Of a stretch of DNA of 64,000 nt, positions 1 through 11,445 are shown piece by piece. The notes below the pieces were generated by a model that saw only the letters and a list, made by a program, of their open reading frames with translations, was not told the DNA's origin and did not search any database. The position numbers were made by a program, and so were the translations under genes. Numbering within the stretch: position 1 is the stretch's first letter; each line of letters starts with the position of its first letter. The DNA lies in assembly GCA_036426205.1 (NCBI GenBank), contig WSYH01002442.1, positions 22,820 to 86,819 on the forward strand. Reading direction: 5' to 3'. Origin of the DNA: Ascaphus truei (Eukaryota; Chordata; Amphibia; Anura; Ascaphidae).

Positions 1-55
1 CCAATATTCAGATGGTCACCCACTCCCTCCCCATGTCCTTGCAGCTCCGGTGCTG

Positions 56-1323
56 GACAAAAAATGTGCACCAAGAGTGGCACACCAAAAAAGGATCCCC
101 TTTAAATAGGCGCACTGCAGACCTGAATATAAAGACGGTCAGGGGTGGATGTGTAGTATAAAAATAACTTTATTTAATTTTCTGTAGTATAAAAATAACT
201 TTATTTAATTTTTATGAAATGGTGTATATATAAAACTGTATATAGTGCTGTGCTATATACTTTATGATCAGACTACTGTTGGTCTATTCAAACTGCGTCT
301 GGCGTTACAATATGCTCCCACTAGTTCTGTCTCCCTTCCTAGTTATAGTAGATGCTTATGTTCATTGAAGTCTAAGTGGTTACATTAACCCTGCAGCATA
401 TTTGTAGATTAGGCTGTACCAAGACTTGCAATACATACATGGGGCATATCCATGTTGTGTGCATACTGCGCATGCGTCATGTAAGTTGAAGAATCACGTA
501 TCTGTATATGTACGCATTGCGCATGCGCCGGAACAGTGCGAGAAGCTGACTGTCTGGACGGCCCGATTAAGGTGAGTAACGGGCAGAGGGAGTACTAGGT
601 ATGTGTTAAAAGCGTTTGGCAGTGATTGTACACAGTGACACACAGTGCGCTATGCCTCTGGATCCCTGCAGATTTTAGTCAAAACCCATTGATTTGCGGG
701 ACATGTGTGCTTAATATATCAATGCGTGCATGCATCAGAAAAAGGTAATTACTCTATTGATATGTCCACTGGTGTAGGCGCAGGTACTCCCTCTGCCCGT
801 TACTCACCTTAATCGGGCCGTCCAGACAGTCAGCTTCTCGCACTGTTCCGGCGCATGCGCAATGCGTACATATACAGATACGTGATTCTTCAACTTACAT
901 GACGCATGCGCAGTATGCACACAACATGGATATGCCCCATGTATGTATTGCAAGTCTTGGTACAGCCTAATCTACAAATATGCTGCAGGGTTAATGTAAC
1001 CACTTAGACTTCAATGAACATAAGCATCTACTATAACTAGGAAGGGAGACAGAACTAGTGGGAGCATATTGTAACGCCAGACGCAGTTTGAATAGACCAA
1101 CAGTAGTCTGATCATAAAGTATATAGCACAGCACTATATACAGTTTTATATATACACCATTTCATGAAAATTAAATAAAGTTATTTTTATACTACAGAAA
1201 ATTAAATAAAGTTATTTTTATACTACACATCCACCCCTGACCGTCTTTATATTCAGGTCTGCAGTGCGCCTATTTAAAGGGGATCCTTTTTTGGTGTGCC
1301 ACTCTTGGTGCACATTTTTTGTC
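56..1323. repeat. Long near-perfect inverted repeat (palindrome)
   Basis: Bases 56-595 are the reverse complement of 784-1323. Both arms are 540 bp with no indel, and I see one mismatch (tttttatgaa at about 212 against ttttcatgaa). The loop is 188 bp (596-783). Each arm contains two tandem copies of a ~33-bp AT-rich unit beginning tgtagtataaaaataac. No ORF or terminal transposase motif is visible. The arm identity implies a very recent origin, gene conversion, or an artefact of palindromic reads. The family is not recognised. Confidence 0.92.
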
Positions 1324-3340
1324 TATCTAGCCTATCCCCAGGCTGCACGCCTCCACCAACTAGGGGTCTGAGCGAGGTCTCTCCCTATAGCTCCGGTGCT
1401 GTATTAACCTCCTGCACTCCGGATTGATTGGTGTCCACTGCAGCTGCAGCTAAGGGGCCATGCCCCTCCATTGGAGCCAGTCTGGCTTCATGACTTTCCA
1501 AGTCCTCCTCCAGTTGCACCTTTGACCAACCATCTGTCGGCAGTTCATAGACTGCACAGCGCTCCAAGACTTGAGTGCGGCCCTAGGATCGGAACCGCCC
1601 GGATTGGTGACTCATGATGAGACTTTTAGCACAGGAATATGGGCAATGGGAAAATGTGTTCTATGTTGTGCTCTTGCAAAGTGTGTGTAAGTTGCCACTT
1701 GTCTGGGTAGCTTGCAATCTCCGAGTTTCCCCATTATGTTACAGAATCCCGCAGAGACTATACCATAGGCTCAATCAGCGTCCCACTGCTGCCACCAGTA
1801 AATATGCCTGTCACGGTTGACCAGGTCTTACCAACACATTAATACCGGGTTTCTGGATTGAGCACAACAAGGAGGACAAAACAAATTGTAGTTTATTTCC
1901 TTTTAAGACAAACACACAAATCTTCACAATTGCACTAAATAAACACTTACTGGGATGGGGAAATGAAATCAAATGTCCACGGAACAAATGACTTGAAAAC
2001 AAAGTCTCTGGGCACCCCTGCACGCATGCAAGTCGGTCGTGATTTGAGCCGTGCGACAGTCCTCGACTAGGGGAACACGTTGCCACCCCTGTATCTCCGC
2101 CAGAGGAAATATGTTTGTTCAGTCCTTACAGGATTAGTTCGGGAATCCCTAGCTCAAACAAATTCTGGAAGAGGGGCGCAAATCTTCGTTAGATGTAGTT
2201 ATCCCCTCACACTCTGGAACCGCTGACGCTATAGCTTGGACGTACCTTGGAAAAGCTGAGATGAATCTGACTAGGACTGGGCTACAGGCATTTGTATAGG
2301 GTTCAGAGCCCTATCCCTAACATACACCGCCAATCTTCCCGTGGGAAAAACTTTTCCCACCTATCCCAGACTTGCCAGTAGCTCACAAAGAGGGCAGAAG
2401 TTGCTTCCCGGTTTGCTCAGAGCATGTGCCAACCTGTCACCTAAGCTGCTTAGCATATCGGGCCCAACCCCTTACCCAGGGACAGTAAGTCTGGGGTTTG
2501 GCTACCAAGTGTGAAGTGCCCACACTTCGCACCGGTATCTGATACTTACAAATATCCCGGCCACCCTAACACCTCGGGTCTCTGACACTGGGGCACCAAC
2601 TTAGCAGGGTGGCCTTTGAAGTACAGAGATGAAAAATCCCTTAGCTCATTCATCCATAACATACAGTATGGGCATGTTAAGGGTTTCATTGCCGGAACGG
2701 CAAGAAAGGGTTCCTGCCTTTGCATTGAAAACACCAATGGAATAGAGTTTATTTATAAATGTATGTTCTGCTTATGCAACAAATATAAAACACATATGTA
2801 TCTTCATGGTTTCTTTTGACCTAGTTGCACTCCACAAATTAGAGTGCTAGCTCTTTCCTAACGCAAGTTATCTACTTAATTGAAGGGGCTCTGTGATGTG
2901 GGTTGCGGTTTGACCTATAATCGGTCTGGGTTACAAGCCTGCTTACAATGTATCCGTGCTGGCTTTGATCGGTAACCGCAGACGTGCGCCACCAATTCAA
3001 CTCAAGTGGATATCGAGATGGCAGGATACCATGTATCAAGAAGGCACTTCAGCTAAACCGCAGACCACTTATTCAATTGACTTTGCGGTTTCGACGTCTG
3101 TGGTCTGGAAACTGATACCTATCTTGAAAGCAGCAACTTATCCACAGACACGCTTCTTCAATTAGCGCTTGGCACAGCGCTAGAAGCGCCCCCTTGTGTC
3201 GCAAATACAGTTAGCACATTTTTCATTATTTCATTTCACTGCAGCTTGCTTCTGCGCTGCAAAACAGGGACAATAAAGGTAGTGTAGGGGAAAACCTGGT
3301 ATTATGGTGTCAATACATTTTAACCCCTACTGTCCTAACA
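1324..3340. other. Unassigned non-coding sequence
   Basis: No credible coding region, RNA gene or intact mobile element is seen. The short ORFs here lack recognisable domains. A stretch of about 50 bp near 2420-2470 matches, in reverse complement, sequence near 6090-6140 (gatatgctaagc...gttggcacatg), so at least part of this is an interspersed repeat. The segment from about 1809 (tgtcacggttgacc) looks LTR-like, but I cannot place an end. Confidence 0.5.
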
Positions 3341-3349
3341 CGGTTTAGT

Positions 3350-4240
3350 GTTAACCAGCCGGGCATAATACCTTTATTATTGGCCTGGTTAACCCTTCCA
3401 CCGCCACAGGGCATATACCGGGGGACCTTGGAATGTGTTTTCCCCTTCCCGGTCTTACTGTTCTGGTCTGGCATGGAGATATGACGGTGAGCCGCTAACT
3501 GCTTCCAAGGGAGGATTTTGTCCGGTGGTCTGTATCTTCATGTCTCCAGGAATCTGGGATGATTCCTGGATACATGTTTTGGGGTAACCAGCAAGTTTGG
3601 CCCCTTTCTACCCACACACACCCTGACAACATTTTTGCGTAAAATCGTCCCTGAAACTCATGCCCTGTGAATCTCCGCTGGTTGGCACTTCTGAAACAGT
3701 AAAACACACACATATATCTTTATTAAAATACAGTGCACATGCCATAACCGGGTTGCAGAGCTGACACTTCAAACAACCCAATATGGCTCAAGGGCACCCA
3801 GCCGGGCATAATACCTTTATTATTTGCCTGGGTACCCCATCACCATCACAGAGTCGTAATAGTGTTTTCAGAGTCAGAGGTTGCCGGAGCAATGTGCTTG
3901 GCTGCATCCGAGGATCCCACTCGATTCCCGGACCCAACTCTTGGGTATCCCATAACGCTGGACCCCGATACATAGACACATAGACACATTCTGTAAAGAC
4001 TTTCTCTGGCAAACCGTCCCTGAAACTTAAAGCCTTGAAATCTCCCAGTCCGAGCACCCGAGGAAAGGCAAAACACACCTAAATATTTAATGTCGCATAA
4101 TTTGCACACAGTCACAGTAATGCATTTAGTACATCTAGTCCAAGATCTGACACTCTAGGACCAACACATGGATCAGGGTAACCAAGTGGGCTGAACCTTT
4201 ATTAGTGAGCTTGGTTAACCCCTTCACCGTCACAATATCA
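3350..4240. repeat. Diverged tandem repeat, ~380-440 bp period
   Basis: Three units begin with a similar sequence (cagccgggcataatacc, or a diverged form, followed by cctttattat) at about 3357, 3799 and 4183. Units one and two also share an inner block (cgtccctgaaact ... gtaaaacacaca). The third unit is cut off by the LINE remnant that starts near 4248. Units are strongly diverged, so this is an old array. No coding function is seen. Confidence 0.65.
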
Positions 4241-4247
4241 CAGAGAG

Positions 4248-5244
4248 TCATTCAGAAACTTTGGTCTGTTCAGCCGGTGTAAGGTCAGAGGTTGAAAAGT
4301 AAATTTGTGTGTCATCAGCATAGAGGTGATATTTGAATTCAAGAGACGTGATTAGATCACCTATAGAGAGTGTGGGCAGATAAAAGAGGAGGGGTTCCAG
4401 GACGGAGCCAAGGGGTACAGATGTGTTTGTCTGTTTTCTCCTGCTAGCCCAGGAAAAATCTAAGAACATTTCTTTCTCTCTCAGAAAAACTGCATCATTT
4501 CAGTGAGATTTGTCTGCTGTTTGAATACAAACAAATGGCCCATTGGATTAACATTGCAGGGGTCCTTGCTATTTGAATGGGACTGCAGGGACCCCTCTGT
4601 GTTGATCCGATGGGTCAATAGTCTGGCTGCAGAAATATCACAGAAATCTCTCAGAAATGTTTCAGCGTTTATTTGAGATAGCTACAGATTTCCAACGGCA
4701 GAGTGGTCAATACCAGGGGCCACATCTGTACCCCCCTAGAGAGATCGATAGAGGAGAAGGAGGTGTTATCAGAAGAAACACTTAAAGTACGCTGGAAGAG
4801 GTAAGATGAGATCCAGGATAGAGATTTGTTACGAATACCAAGAGTATAGAGAATGTGAAGGAGGAGAGGGTGGTCCACGGTATCAAATGCTGCAGAGAGG
4901 TCGAGTAATATGAGCAGAGTGTAATGCCCTCTGTATTTTTGCAGCATGGAGGTCATTAGTTATTTTAGTAAGGGCTGTTTCAGTGGAGTGATCAGTGGGG
5001 AAGCTAGATTGTAGAGGGTCTAGGATAGAATAGGTGGTGAGAAAATAGAGCAGGCTAAAGAATACAAGGTGTTCAAGGAGTTTAGAGGAAAAAGGCAGGA
5101 GGGGGACAGGTTGAGAGTTGGAAAGACAAGTAGAGTCAAGCTTGCTATTTTTGAGTAATGGTATGACTGTTGCATGTTTGAAGGAGGAGGGAAAGGTGTG
5201 GTGGGGAAAGGGTTAAGCAAGCTTATAATAAAGGTCAAGCCCAC
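4248..5244 (-). pseudogene. L2/CR1-like LINE reverse transcriptase remnant
   Basis: Three minus-strand fragments in correct order encode parts of a non-LTR retrotransposon reverse transcriptase. The first, at 5020-5244, is a finger region with a degraded 'PFPTTPF...' and 'KIASLT' segment. The second, at 4669-4956, carries the palm motif '[16 protein letters not shown]', typical of L2, CR1 and Rex1 elements. The third, at 4248-4469, carries 'HLYADDTQIYFS', the YADD catalytic box. Frames differ and stops intervene, so it is dead. A hairpin MITE splits it between 4470 and 4668. No endonuclease domain is present here, so the copy is 5'-truncated. The exact clade is not certain. Confidence 0.85.
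4470..4668. mobile_element. Hairpin MITE inside the LINE remnant
   Basis: An imperfect palindrome: 'atggcccattggattaac...gcaggggtcc' on the left is answered by 'ggacccct...gttgatccgatgggtc' on the right. It sits exactly between two adjacent pieces of LINE reverse transcriptase, so it inserted into the LINE. A related half-element occurs near 42548-42640 (atggcccatcggattaac). Confidence 0.65.
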
Positions 5245-5345
5245 TTGGTTAGCCCTGACCAGTGTTTTGTGGTCCTAGAGTGTCAGCTCTTGGGCCCGGG
5301 CATTGTGTATGCATTACTGTGACTGTGTGTAAAATATGAGAAAAC

Positions 5346-6130
5346 TGTAATACATTGTAGCTGCAGAATGTGTATATTTTACCACACGGAAGACAGGCCA
5401 CAATATATTATATTACATAGGTATAGTTTAATGTATATATGTTGATGCCCTGTGAATGAGCAGGGATTTCGAAGTCATGGCTACCAACCTCGGTGCCTAT
5501 GCGTCTCTGGACAGCCAGGACTTGAAAGCCTCAGTGATTCCAGAGGTATGAACAATCTTGTTAGAACGAAAAGCTAAACTAGAGTAACCATATCCTCTGT
5601 TCAAAGGATCCCTGTCACCTAGATCAAAGTCCCACATATTGGCATAGGTGTGAACTATAGCACAGTTATCTACACAGGGGGCCGAGCCTCAAAGCATTTA
5701 TTGACAAGGGGGGTAGAGAAGGTCAGCGGCGTGGCTAAAGAAGATATGAAGTGAGTGACATTATTATCATGAGACGTCCTCTGCGGAATATGATAAAAAA
5801 ATTACATGTGTGTACCGGTGGGACAAAGTCACACATGATGAATAAAGACATGGGGGGTCTAGCAGGTATTAAGAGACAGATATTAATATTTCTCTTAATT
5901 GTAGGATGACCCAGTTATGTTAAGTATCATTGGGACCGGCATGCGTGCCGGAATGTATTAATATGTCTCACATGTCAGGAAGTATTACAGAACTGGGGGT
6001 GGAGTTTTACTCTGGGGTAAGACTGTCAATCTCACGACTGATTTACGACAGGGAGGCATTATGTCTCCAGGGAAGTAGGCTTGGCTAGATATGCTAAGCG
6101 GCTGAAATGCAAAGTTGGCACATGGTCACA
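5346..6130. other. Unassigned non-coding sequence
   Basis: No supported gene. The only structure noted is the short similarity of about 6090-6140 to the reverse complement of about 2420-2470, which suggests decayed interspersed repeat material. Confidence 0.45.
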
Positions 6131-6210
6131 GCACATTTAGTAGAGAGAAATCCGCTGCTCTCTCTGCGCAAACATCGGCAAAATAAAAAATATTTGAAAT
6201 CAATTTTTAT

Positions 6211-6482
6211 TCATAGTGTACATGTGCAGGGGGTCTCCGGAGCTGAACCGGAATAGTTTCAGGTCCGGGGACCCCCTGCTTCCCGAGAAACAGGCCCCTT
6301 TATGAGGTGCCGGTATCCCTCTGCATTTAAATGTCCAGATCACGTGACCCGGAATGTAAACAAAGCAGAGGGATACCGGCACCCCATAAAGGGGCCTGTA
6401 TCTCGGGGAGCAGGGGGTCCCCAGACCTAAAACCAAAGCGGCTCTGCTCCAGAGACCCTCTGCACATCTACACTATGAGTAA
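6211..6482. repeat. Hairpin A of the foldback element
   Basis: Arms 'gtgcagggggtctccgg...ggcccctttatg' and 'cataaaggggcc...gaccctctgcac' are inverted around a centre near 6345 that contains 'gatcacgtgac'. Homologous hairpin at about 46407-46682. Open frames across it are products of the palindrome. Confidence 0.8.
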
Positions 6483-6559
6483 AACACCCATATCAATAAA
6501 TAATAATTCCTTACCTTTGCAGCTATCTGCTATGACAATGAAGCAGCATTAATGTATTT

Positions 6560-6850
6560 TTAATAATAGTGTACGGGAGCAAGGGGTCCCCTGAGCTGAA
6601 CCACATTGATTTATGGATCAGGGACCCCCTGCTTCCTGAGTTACAGACCCCGGTATGGGTCATCGGGTGCCAGTGTCGCCCCAATCTTTAGAGCATCCCA
6701 TACGCGACGTGCCCGCTCTAAAGATGGCGGTGACACTGGCACCGATGCCCCATACTGGGGCCTGTAACTCGGGAAGCAGGGGGTCCCCGAGCCAGAAATC
6801 AATGCGGTTCAGCTCAGGAGACCCCTGCTCCCGCACAATATTATTAAAAT
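6560..6850. repeat. Hairpin B of the foldback element
   Basis: Arms 'gggagcaaggggtcccctga...gacccc' and 'ggggcctgtaactcgggaag...acccctgctccc' are inverted around a centre near 6700 containing 'gagcatcccatacgcgac'. A truncated counterpart is at about 46765-46855. Confidence 0.8.
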
Positions 6851-6979
6851 ACATTAATGCTGCTTCATTACCATAGCGGATAGCGCTAAGGCAATGAAGG
6901 GTTTAAAGCATAATACCATGTTTATTGGGGACAATTGCCCCCAATAAATATTGCAATAAACAATATACACCCACTGTGC

Positions 6980-9520
6980 CCCCAACAACCCCTATACCCC
7001 ATTACATATTACATTTTTGGGATGCACAGCAATGATACTATAGGCCGGCGGTGGCCCTCGGGTGTTCCCCGCAGGCCTGCAGTACCAATTCTGTGCCCCC
7101 CCCAAAAAATTAAACAACACATAAATACTTTTCAATTAATACACCCCCCCAAACACATACAGTATAGTAATGTGCAAAATTACTATTATCCACATATGGA
7201 TAATACAGAAGTTCATTTGCCCATTTAAAATACATAAAGAACAATAAATACAATAAATATATATAGCAATCACCCATGTCCGGCTGGCACGATGAAGGCC
7301 ATCCTCATCATCACCGTCCATGCCCCCTCCGGTGCTGCAAAACATAAACAAGAATAAAAACAGCCAATGTAATGTCCCCTAACCCCTTATTCACCATAGC
7401 GGTTATTAACTGCTACATTCATTAAGGGGTTAACCCACCCTCACTCACCACTCGGGAGGCCTAAATACCCTCCCCCACTACCCACCCCGTGAGACCTAAC
7501 CACCCTCACCCACTACCCAGGCGGGAGGCCTACCCACATACCCTTGGGGCCAATACCCCCTTCCCCTACCCCCAGGACCCACAATAAAAACAATTCACAG
7601 CCCCACAATAAACATCATTATATTTATTAAATACATACCTCACCCCTTGTGCCCCCCCATAAATAAATGATTTATTATTTTACATACAGGGTTAATACCC
7701 CAGGCCCACGGGAGTCCCTGGTGGGTCTGACGGGTTTCTGTAGGCCTCACAGTAGCCAGAACCAGGTTTCAAACAGGGTCTGGAGGCCTACGTGTGGTCC
7801 CCGCCAGGCGCCATGGTACACCAGGTGGTCTCCACGGGTCACCGTGGGCCACAATGGAGTTTCCACAGGTAGGCCCGCAGCTGTCTCTGTCAGACCCACA
7901 GGTGTCTGAGGGGCCTCGGGTGGTTCCCACTGGGGTCTGGGTGCCCTCGGGTGGTCGTTACGGGTCCACGGTGCCCCCACAGATGTGGGGCCACCGGTTA
8001 TTCCCCCGCAGGTGTCCCCCGTGGACTCGGCAGCCATTTACCGTGAGAAGTCAGAGGAGGCCTTAGGTGGTCTCCAGAGGTCCCCGCAGACCTAAGGAAA
8101 CAACCCTGTATGTAAAAGAAATAAACCTGTCCTATACATTAAATACATCAATCCCCCCCCCAAACACATATAGTACAATAAGGTGCAAAATAACTATTAT
8201 CCAGATATCGATAATAGATTATTTGCCCATTATTAAACACATTAACTAGCATAATAAAATAAATAAAGTTCTACTAACCTCATCAATATGAAGCCCCTTC
8301 GCCAGCAAATTCCCTGTCCTCCGTTGCCAACAAAATATATAGCCAATACATAGCAATTACATTCTGATATCAATTAACCCCTTAATCACCTTATCGGATA
8401 ATAACCGCAAAGGTAATTAAGGGGTTAAGCCACCCTGGCCCGATACCCACCCTTCACCCATTCCTCGGACTTCTCACGGGTAAACGGCTGCCGGGTCCAT
8501 GGGGGAAACTTGTGGGGAAGAACCGGTGGCCCCACATCTGTGGGGGCACTGCAGACCCGAAGCACCTCAGATACCTGTGGGTCTGACCCAGGGCCCCCCA
8601 GACAGCCGTGGGCCTACCCGTGGAGACCCCATTGTGGCGCACCGTGACCCGCAGAGACCAACTCCACCTGGTGGACCACGGCACCTGGTGGGGACCACCT
8701 GTAGGCCTCCAGACCAGTTTGAAACCTGGTTCTGGGCTACTGTGAGGTCTACGGACACCCGTCAGGCCCACTGGGGACTCCCGTGGGCCTGGGGTATTAA
8801 CCCTGTATGTAAAATAATAAATCATTTATTTATGGTGGGGCACAGGGGGTGGGTTATGTATTTAATAAATATAATGATGTTTATTGTGCGGCTCTCTATT
8901 GTTTTTATTGTGGGTACTGGGGGTGAGGGAAGGGGATATTGGCCCAAAGGGTATGTGGGTAGGCCTCCGCCTGGGTAGTGGGTGAGGGTGGTGAGGCCTC
9001 ATGGGGTGGGTAGTGGGGGAGGGTATTTAGGCCTCCCGAGTGGTGAGTGAGGGTGGGTTAACCCCTTAATGACTGAAGCGGTTAATAACCTCTATGGTGA
9101 TTAAGGGGTTAGGGGACATTACATTGGCTGTTTTTATTCTTGTTTTGCAGCATCAGAGGGGGCATGGACAGTGATGAAGTTGAGGATGGCCTTCATCGTG
9201 CCAGCCGGACATGGGTGAGTGCAATATGTATTTAATCTTTTTATTGTTCTTTATGTATTTTAAATGGGCAAATGCACTATTATCCATTTGTGGATAATAG
9301 TAATTGACCCCATTACTATACTGTATGTGTTACAGGGGGGGGGGTGTATTTATTTATAAGTATGTATGTGTTTTTACATTATTTTTGGGGGGCACAGAAT
9401 TGGTACTGCAGGCCCGCGGGACACCTGCGGGTAACACCAGAGGGCCACCGCCAGCCTATAGTATTATTGCTGTGCATATATGTACTGTATATTAGGGGGG
9501 TATAGGGGTTGTTGGTGTAA
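6980..9520. repeat. Large inverted repeat, ~1.07-kb arms
   Basis: Left arm about 6980-8056 is the reverse complement of about 8466-9520, with about 410 bp of loop. Matching landmarks are 'ccaacaacccctatacccc' (near 6984) with 'ggggtataggggttgttgg' (near 9495), and 'cggcagccatttaccgtgag' (near 8028) with its complement near 8475. Arms are clearly diverged (many substitutions), unlike the palindrome at 56-1323. Long open frames inside the arms are GC-rich shadows without domain similarity. Confidence 0.88.
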
Positions 9521-9532
9521 TATATATATATA

Positions 9533-10463
9533 TGTAGCCCCCTGTAAACAGCACAGGCTATACCTATCTCCCTTCTACTGCGGTAAGTCCTGTTAAGATC
9601 AGGCACCAGTAATCATCATGGGTTTTCCCCCTTCATAGCCCTGCCCTGAGTGGTAGATGCAGGCCTGGACTCTGCTGCAGGCGTGAGCAAGAGGGGAGGT
9701 TCTGCTGACATCACGAGAGGTGGGCTAGCTCTATATTTAGCAGCCAACTCCTGTAAGTGACGAGTTTGCCGTGGGTCTATCTGAGAGAGTCCTGCGGATC
9801 GGTCCAAGGAGTTGGAGGAGACTGCAGTCTCACCTGCGCAGCCGTGCAGGAGCAGAGAGAGGAGTGGAGAGACTCAGCCACTTTGAGTAGAGCTGATAGC
9901 ATTATAGACCTGGTGGACTAATGCCCCTCACCCCCCTGCCTGGGGTGATGGGGAAAATCCAATCCCCACCGCGAGGATAACCTCGGAGGTGGGCCACGGG
10001 GTATTGAAGCCCCAGCCCAGACCATCCTGTCGGAGGAGAGACTTGGAGGGAAGGAGAGGAGGAAATATCTGTGTGGGAGGAGAGCGGAGTAATTAGCAAG
10101 GCTTTGCTGTTGTTTTGCGGCTGCTGGACACCACTATATTTGGGAGTCGCTGATCTGCCAATAAAGAGACTGTCCTTTGTACCAAAGACTGTGTGTGAGT
10201 TGGAAGCTATTACCCTGGGACCGAAGGGGTTCTTCCATACAGGTCCTGTCCCATATTCCTGGGAGTATAGAAGATGGAGGCGCTGCACCACTAAGAGATC
10301 ATGGAGGCTACCACCCCAGAAGCCCGGTCCTGGCTCCCCAATAACATCGCGGGAAGCTCAGGCCCTCCTATTCCTCACAGGTATGCACCACCACACCGCA
10401 TGTAATCTGCCCTCATGCACCCTAGACACCACCGTAGAGTCTGGGGGGGGAAGCATTGTTACA
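9533..10463 (+). repeat. 5' LTR (931 bp)
   Basis: Starts TGTAGCCCCC and ends ATTGTTACA, giving the TG...CA ends expected of LTRs. It has a TATA-like 'ctctatatttag' near 9729 and a polyadenylation signal AATAAA at 10160-10165. Immediately after the LTR comes 'tttggaggcgctgctgagcg', the likely primer-binding region. I cannot name the tRNA. Confidence 0.85.
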
Positions 10464-11445
10464 TTTGGAGGCGCTGCTGAGCGATAGATATGTCAGAACA
10501 GGACCTGCTTATAGCAAGGCGGAACGGGATGAGTGAGATGCACTCTCCGTGCAAGTGTTGGAGAAGGATGGGCGCAATTGCATATGCCGAGTGTAGTCAG
10601 GGGAGCGCAGACTCTCGCACAGTACGTCTTGGGCGCCCATAGGAGGTGGCGTAGGAAGGGTGAATAGTTAGAGCTGACCGAGTCCCTTGAGGCAGATAGC
10701 GTGAGGCAACTGGGGGGTCAGCCTGTTAACCAGTCCAGGGACCATGGCCCAGGGCCCGCGCTATGAGTGGCCAAAAGTAGGAGACACCCGTACCTAGAAG
10801 AGAGGTACCCTAGCTATCACCCACACACACACACCACGGAGCACTTGTATGGTAGACATCGAGTACAGTGCATGGAGGAGAGGAGTTCCGCTAAGCCTGG
10901 AGTAAAAGCCACGTCAATTTAGTGAGAAACAGAATGCAGAGCACACAGTTGGATGTCAGTCAGTGTTTAGGTACGAGATACCCGTTAGACACTGAGAATA
11001 GGGCACATGGACATTTGGAGGACTCATCCAAGATGGCGTCCGTCCCTACATGTGCTCCGCGGAGCAAGAAAAGTGATCTAAAATGGCGGTTCCCGCCAAG
11101 CCTGGAGCAAGCACGTGCGTCGTGCACAGAGACTATAAGGAGAATGTGGCTGGAAATGTGTAATAATCTGGCTCCAAACCCAGATTCTTTGTACGGGGAG
11201 CGGAGCAGCGCGAAAGCCCACCCACCTGTGCCGTGACTGGTCAGCAAGCCAGGCCACGTCACGCTGAAGAAGAAAAGATCCCGCATCTGGATTCCACCAG
11301 AGGGAGGGGGCACAAGGAGAGCCAATCAGGAGAGTCCTCCCCAGCGAAGGGAGGGACTGGAAGCCTGAGCGAAGAGCTTCACTTTTGTCTGGCATTCGAG
11401 GAGCAAGGAGCTGAAACACTAAGCTGTTCCAACCCTGAGCGAACC
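10464..11445 (+). other. Leader of the LTR retrotransposon
   Basis: About 980 bp between the 5' LTR and the first good ATG. It contains several short ORFs (for example 10922-11236) with no recognised domain. It probably corresponds to the untranslated and packaging leader of the retrotransposon RNA; that role is inference. Confidence 0.5.

Larger units (their letters stand above)
4090..5345. repeat. Inverted repeat flanking a LINE remnant
   Basis: Sequence at about 4090-4205 (cacagtcacagtaatgca ... ggtaaccaagtgggct) recurs as the reverse complement at about 5228-5345 (agcccacttggttagccc ... gcattactgtgactgtg). The arms are about 110 bp and imperfect. They enclose the L2/CR1-like remnant, suggesting that a foldback element received the LINE or that an inverted pair of repeat units sits around it. 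Confidence 0.7.
6131..9520. mobile_element. Composite foldback element, copy 1
   Basis: An ordered series: a conserved lead ('tctctgcgcaaacatc'), hairpin A (about 6211-6482), hairpin B (about 6560-6850), a 'ttattgggga...cccccaataa' segment, then a very large inverted repeat. The same order is seen at 46306-48560, so this is one element family and not chance neighbours. It has no transposase, so it would be non-autonomous. Its right end directly abuts the LTR retrotransposon that starts at 9533. Confidence 0.75.

Noticed and set aside
7747..8066. Overlapping long GC-rich ORFs on both strands
   Set aside because: They lie inside inverted-repeat arms, occur in mirrored form at 8454-8978, and have no domain. 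They result from GC-rich, stop-poor repeat sequence.
10071..10487. 138-aa plus-strand ORF
   Set aside because: It lies almost wholly in the LTR and is repeated wherever the LTR is (for example 26099-26329), so it is LTR sequence and not a gene.
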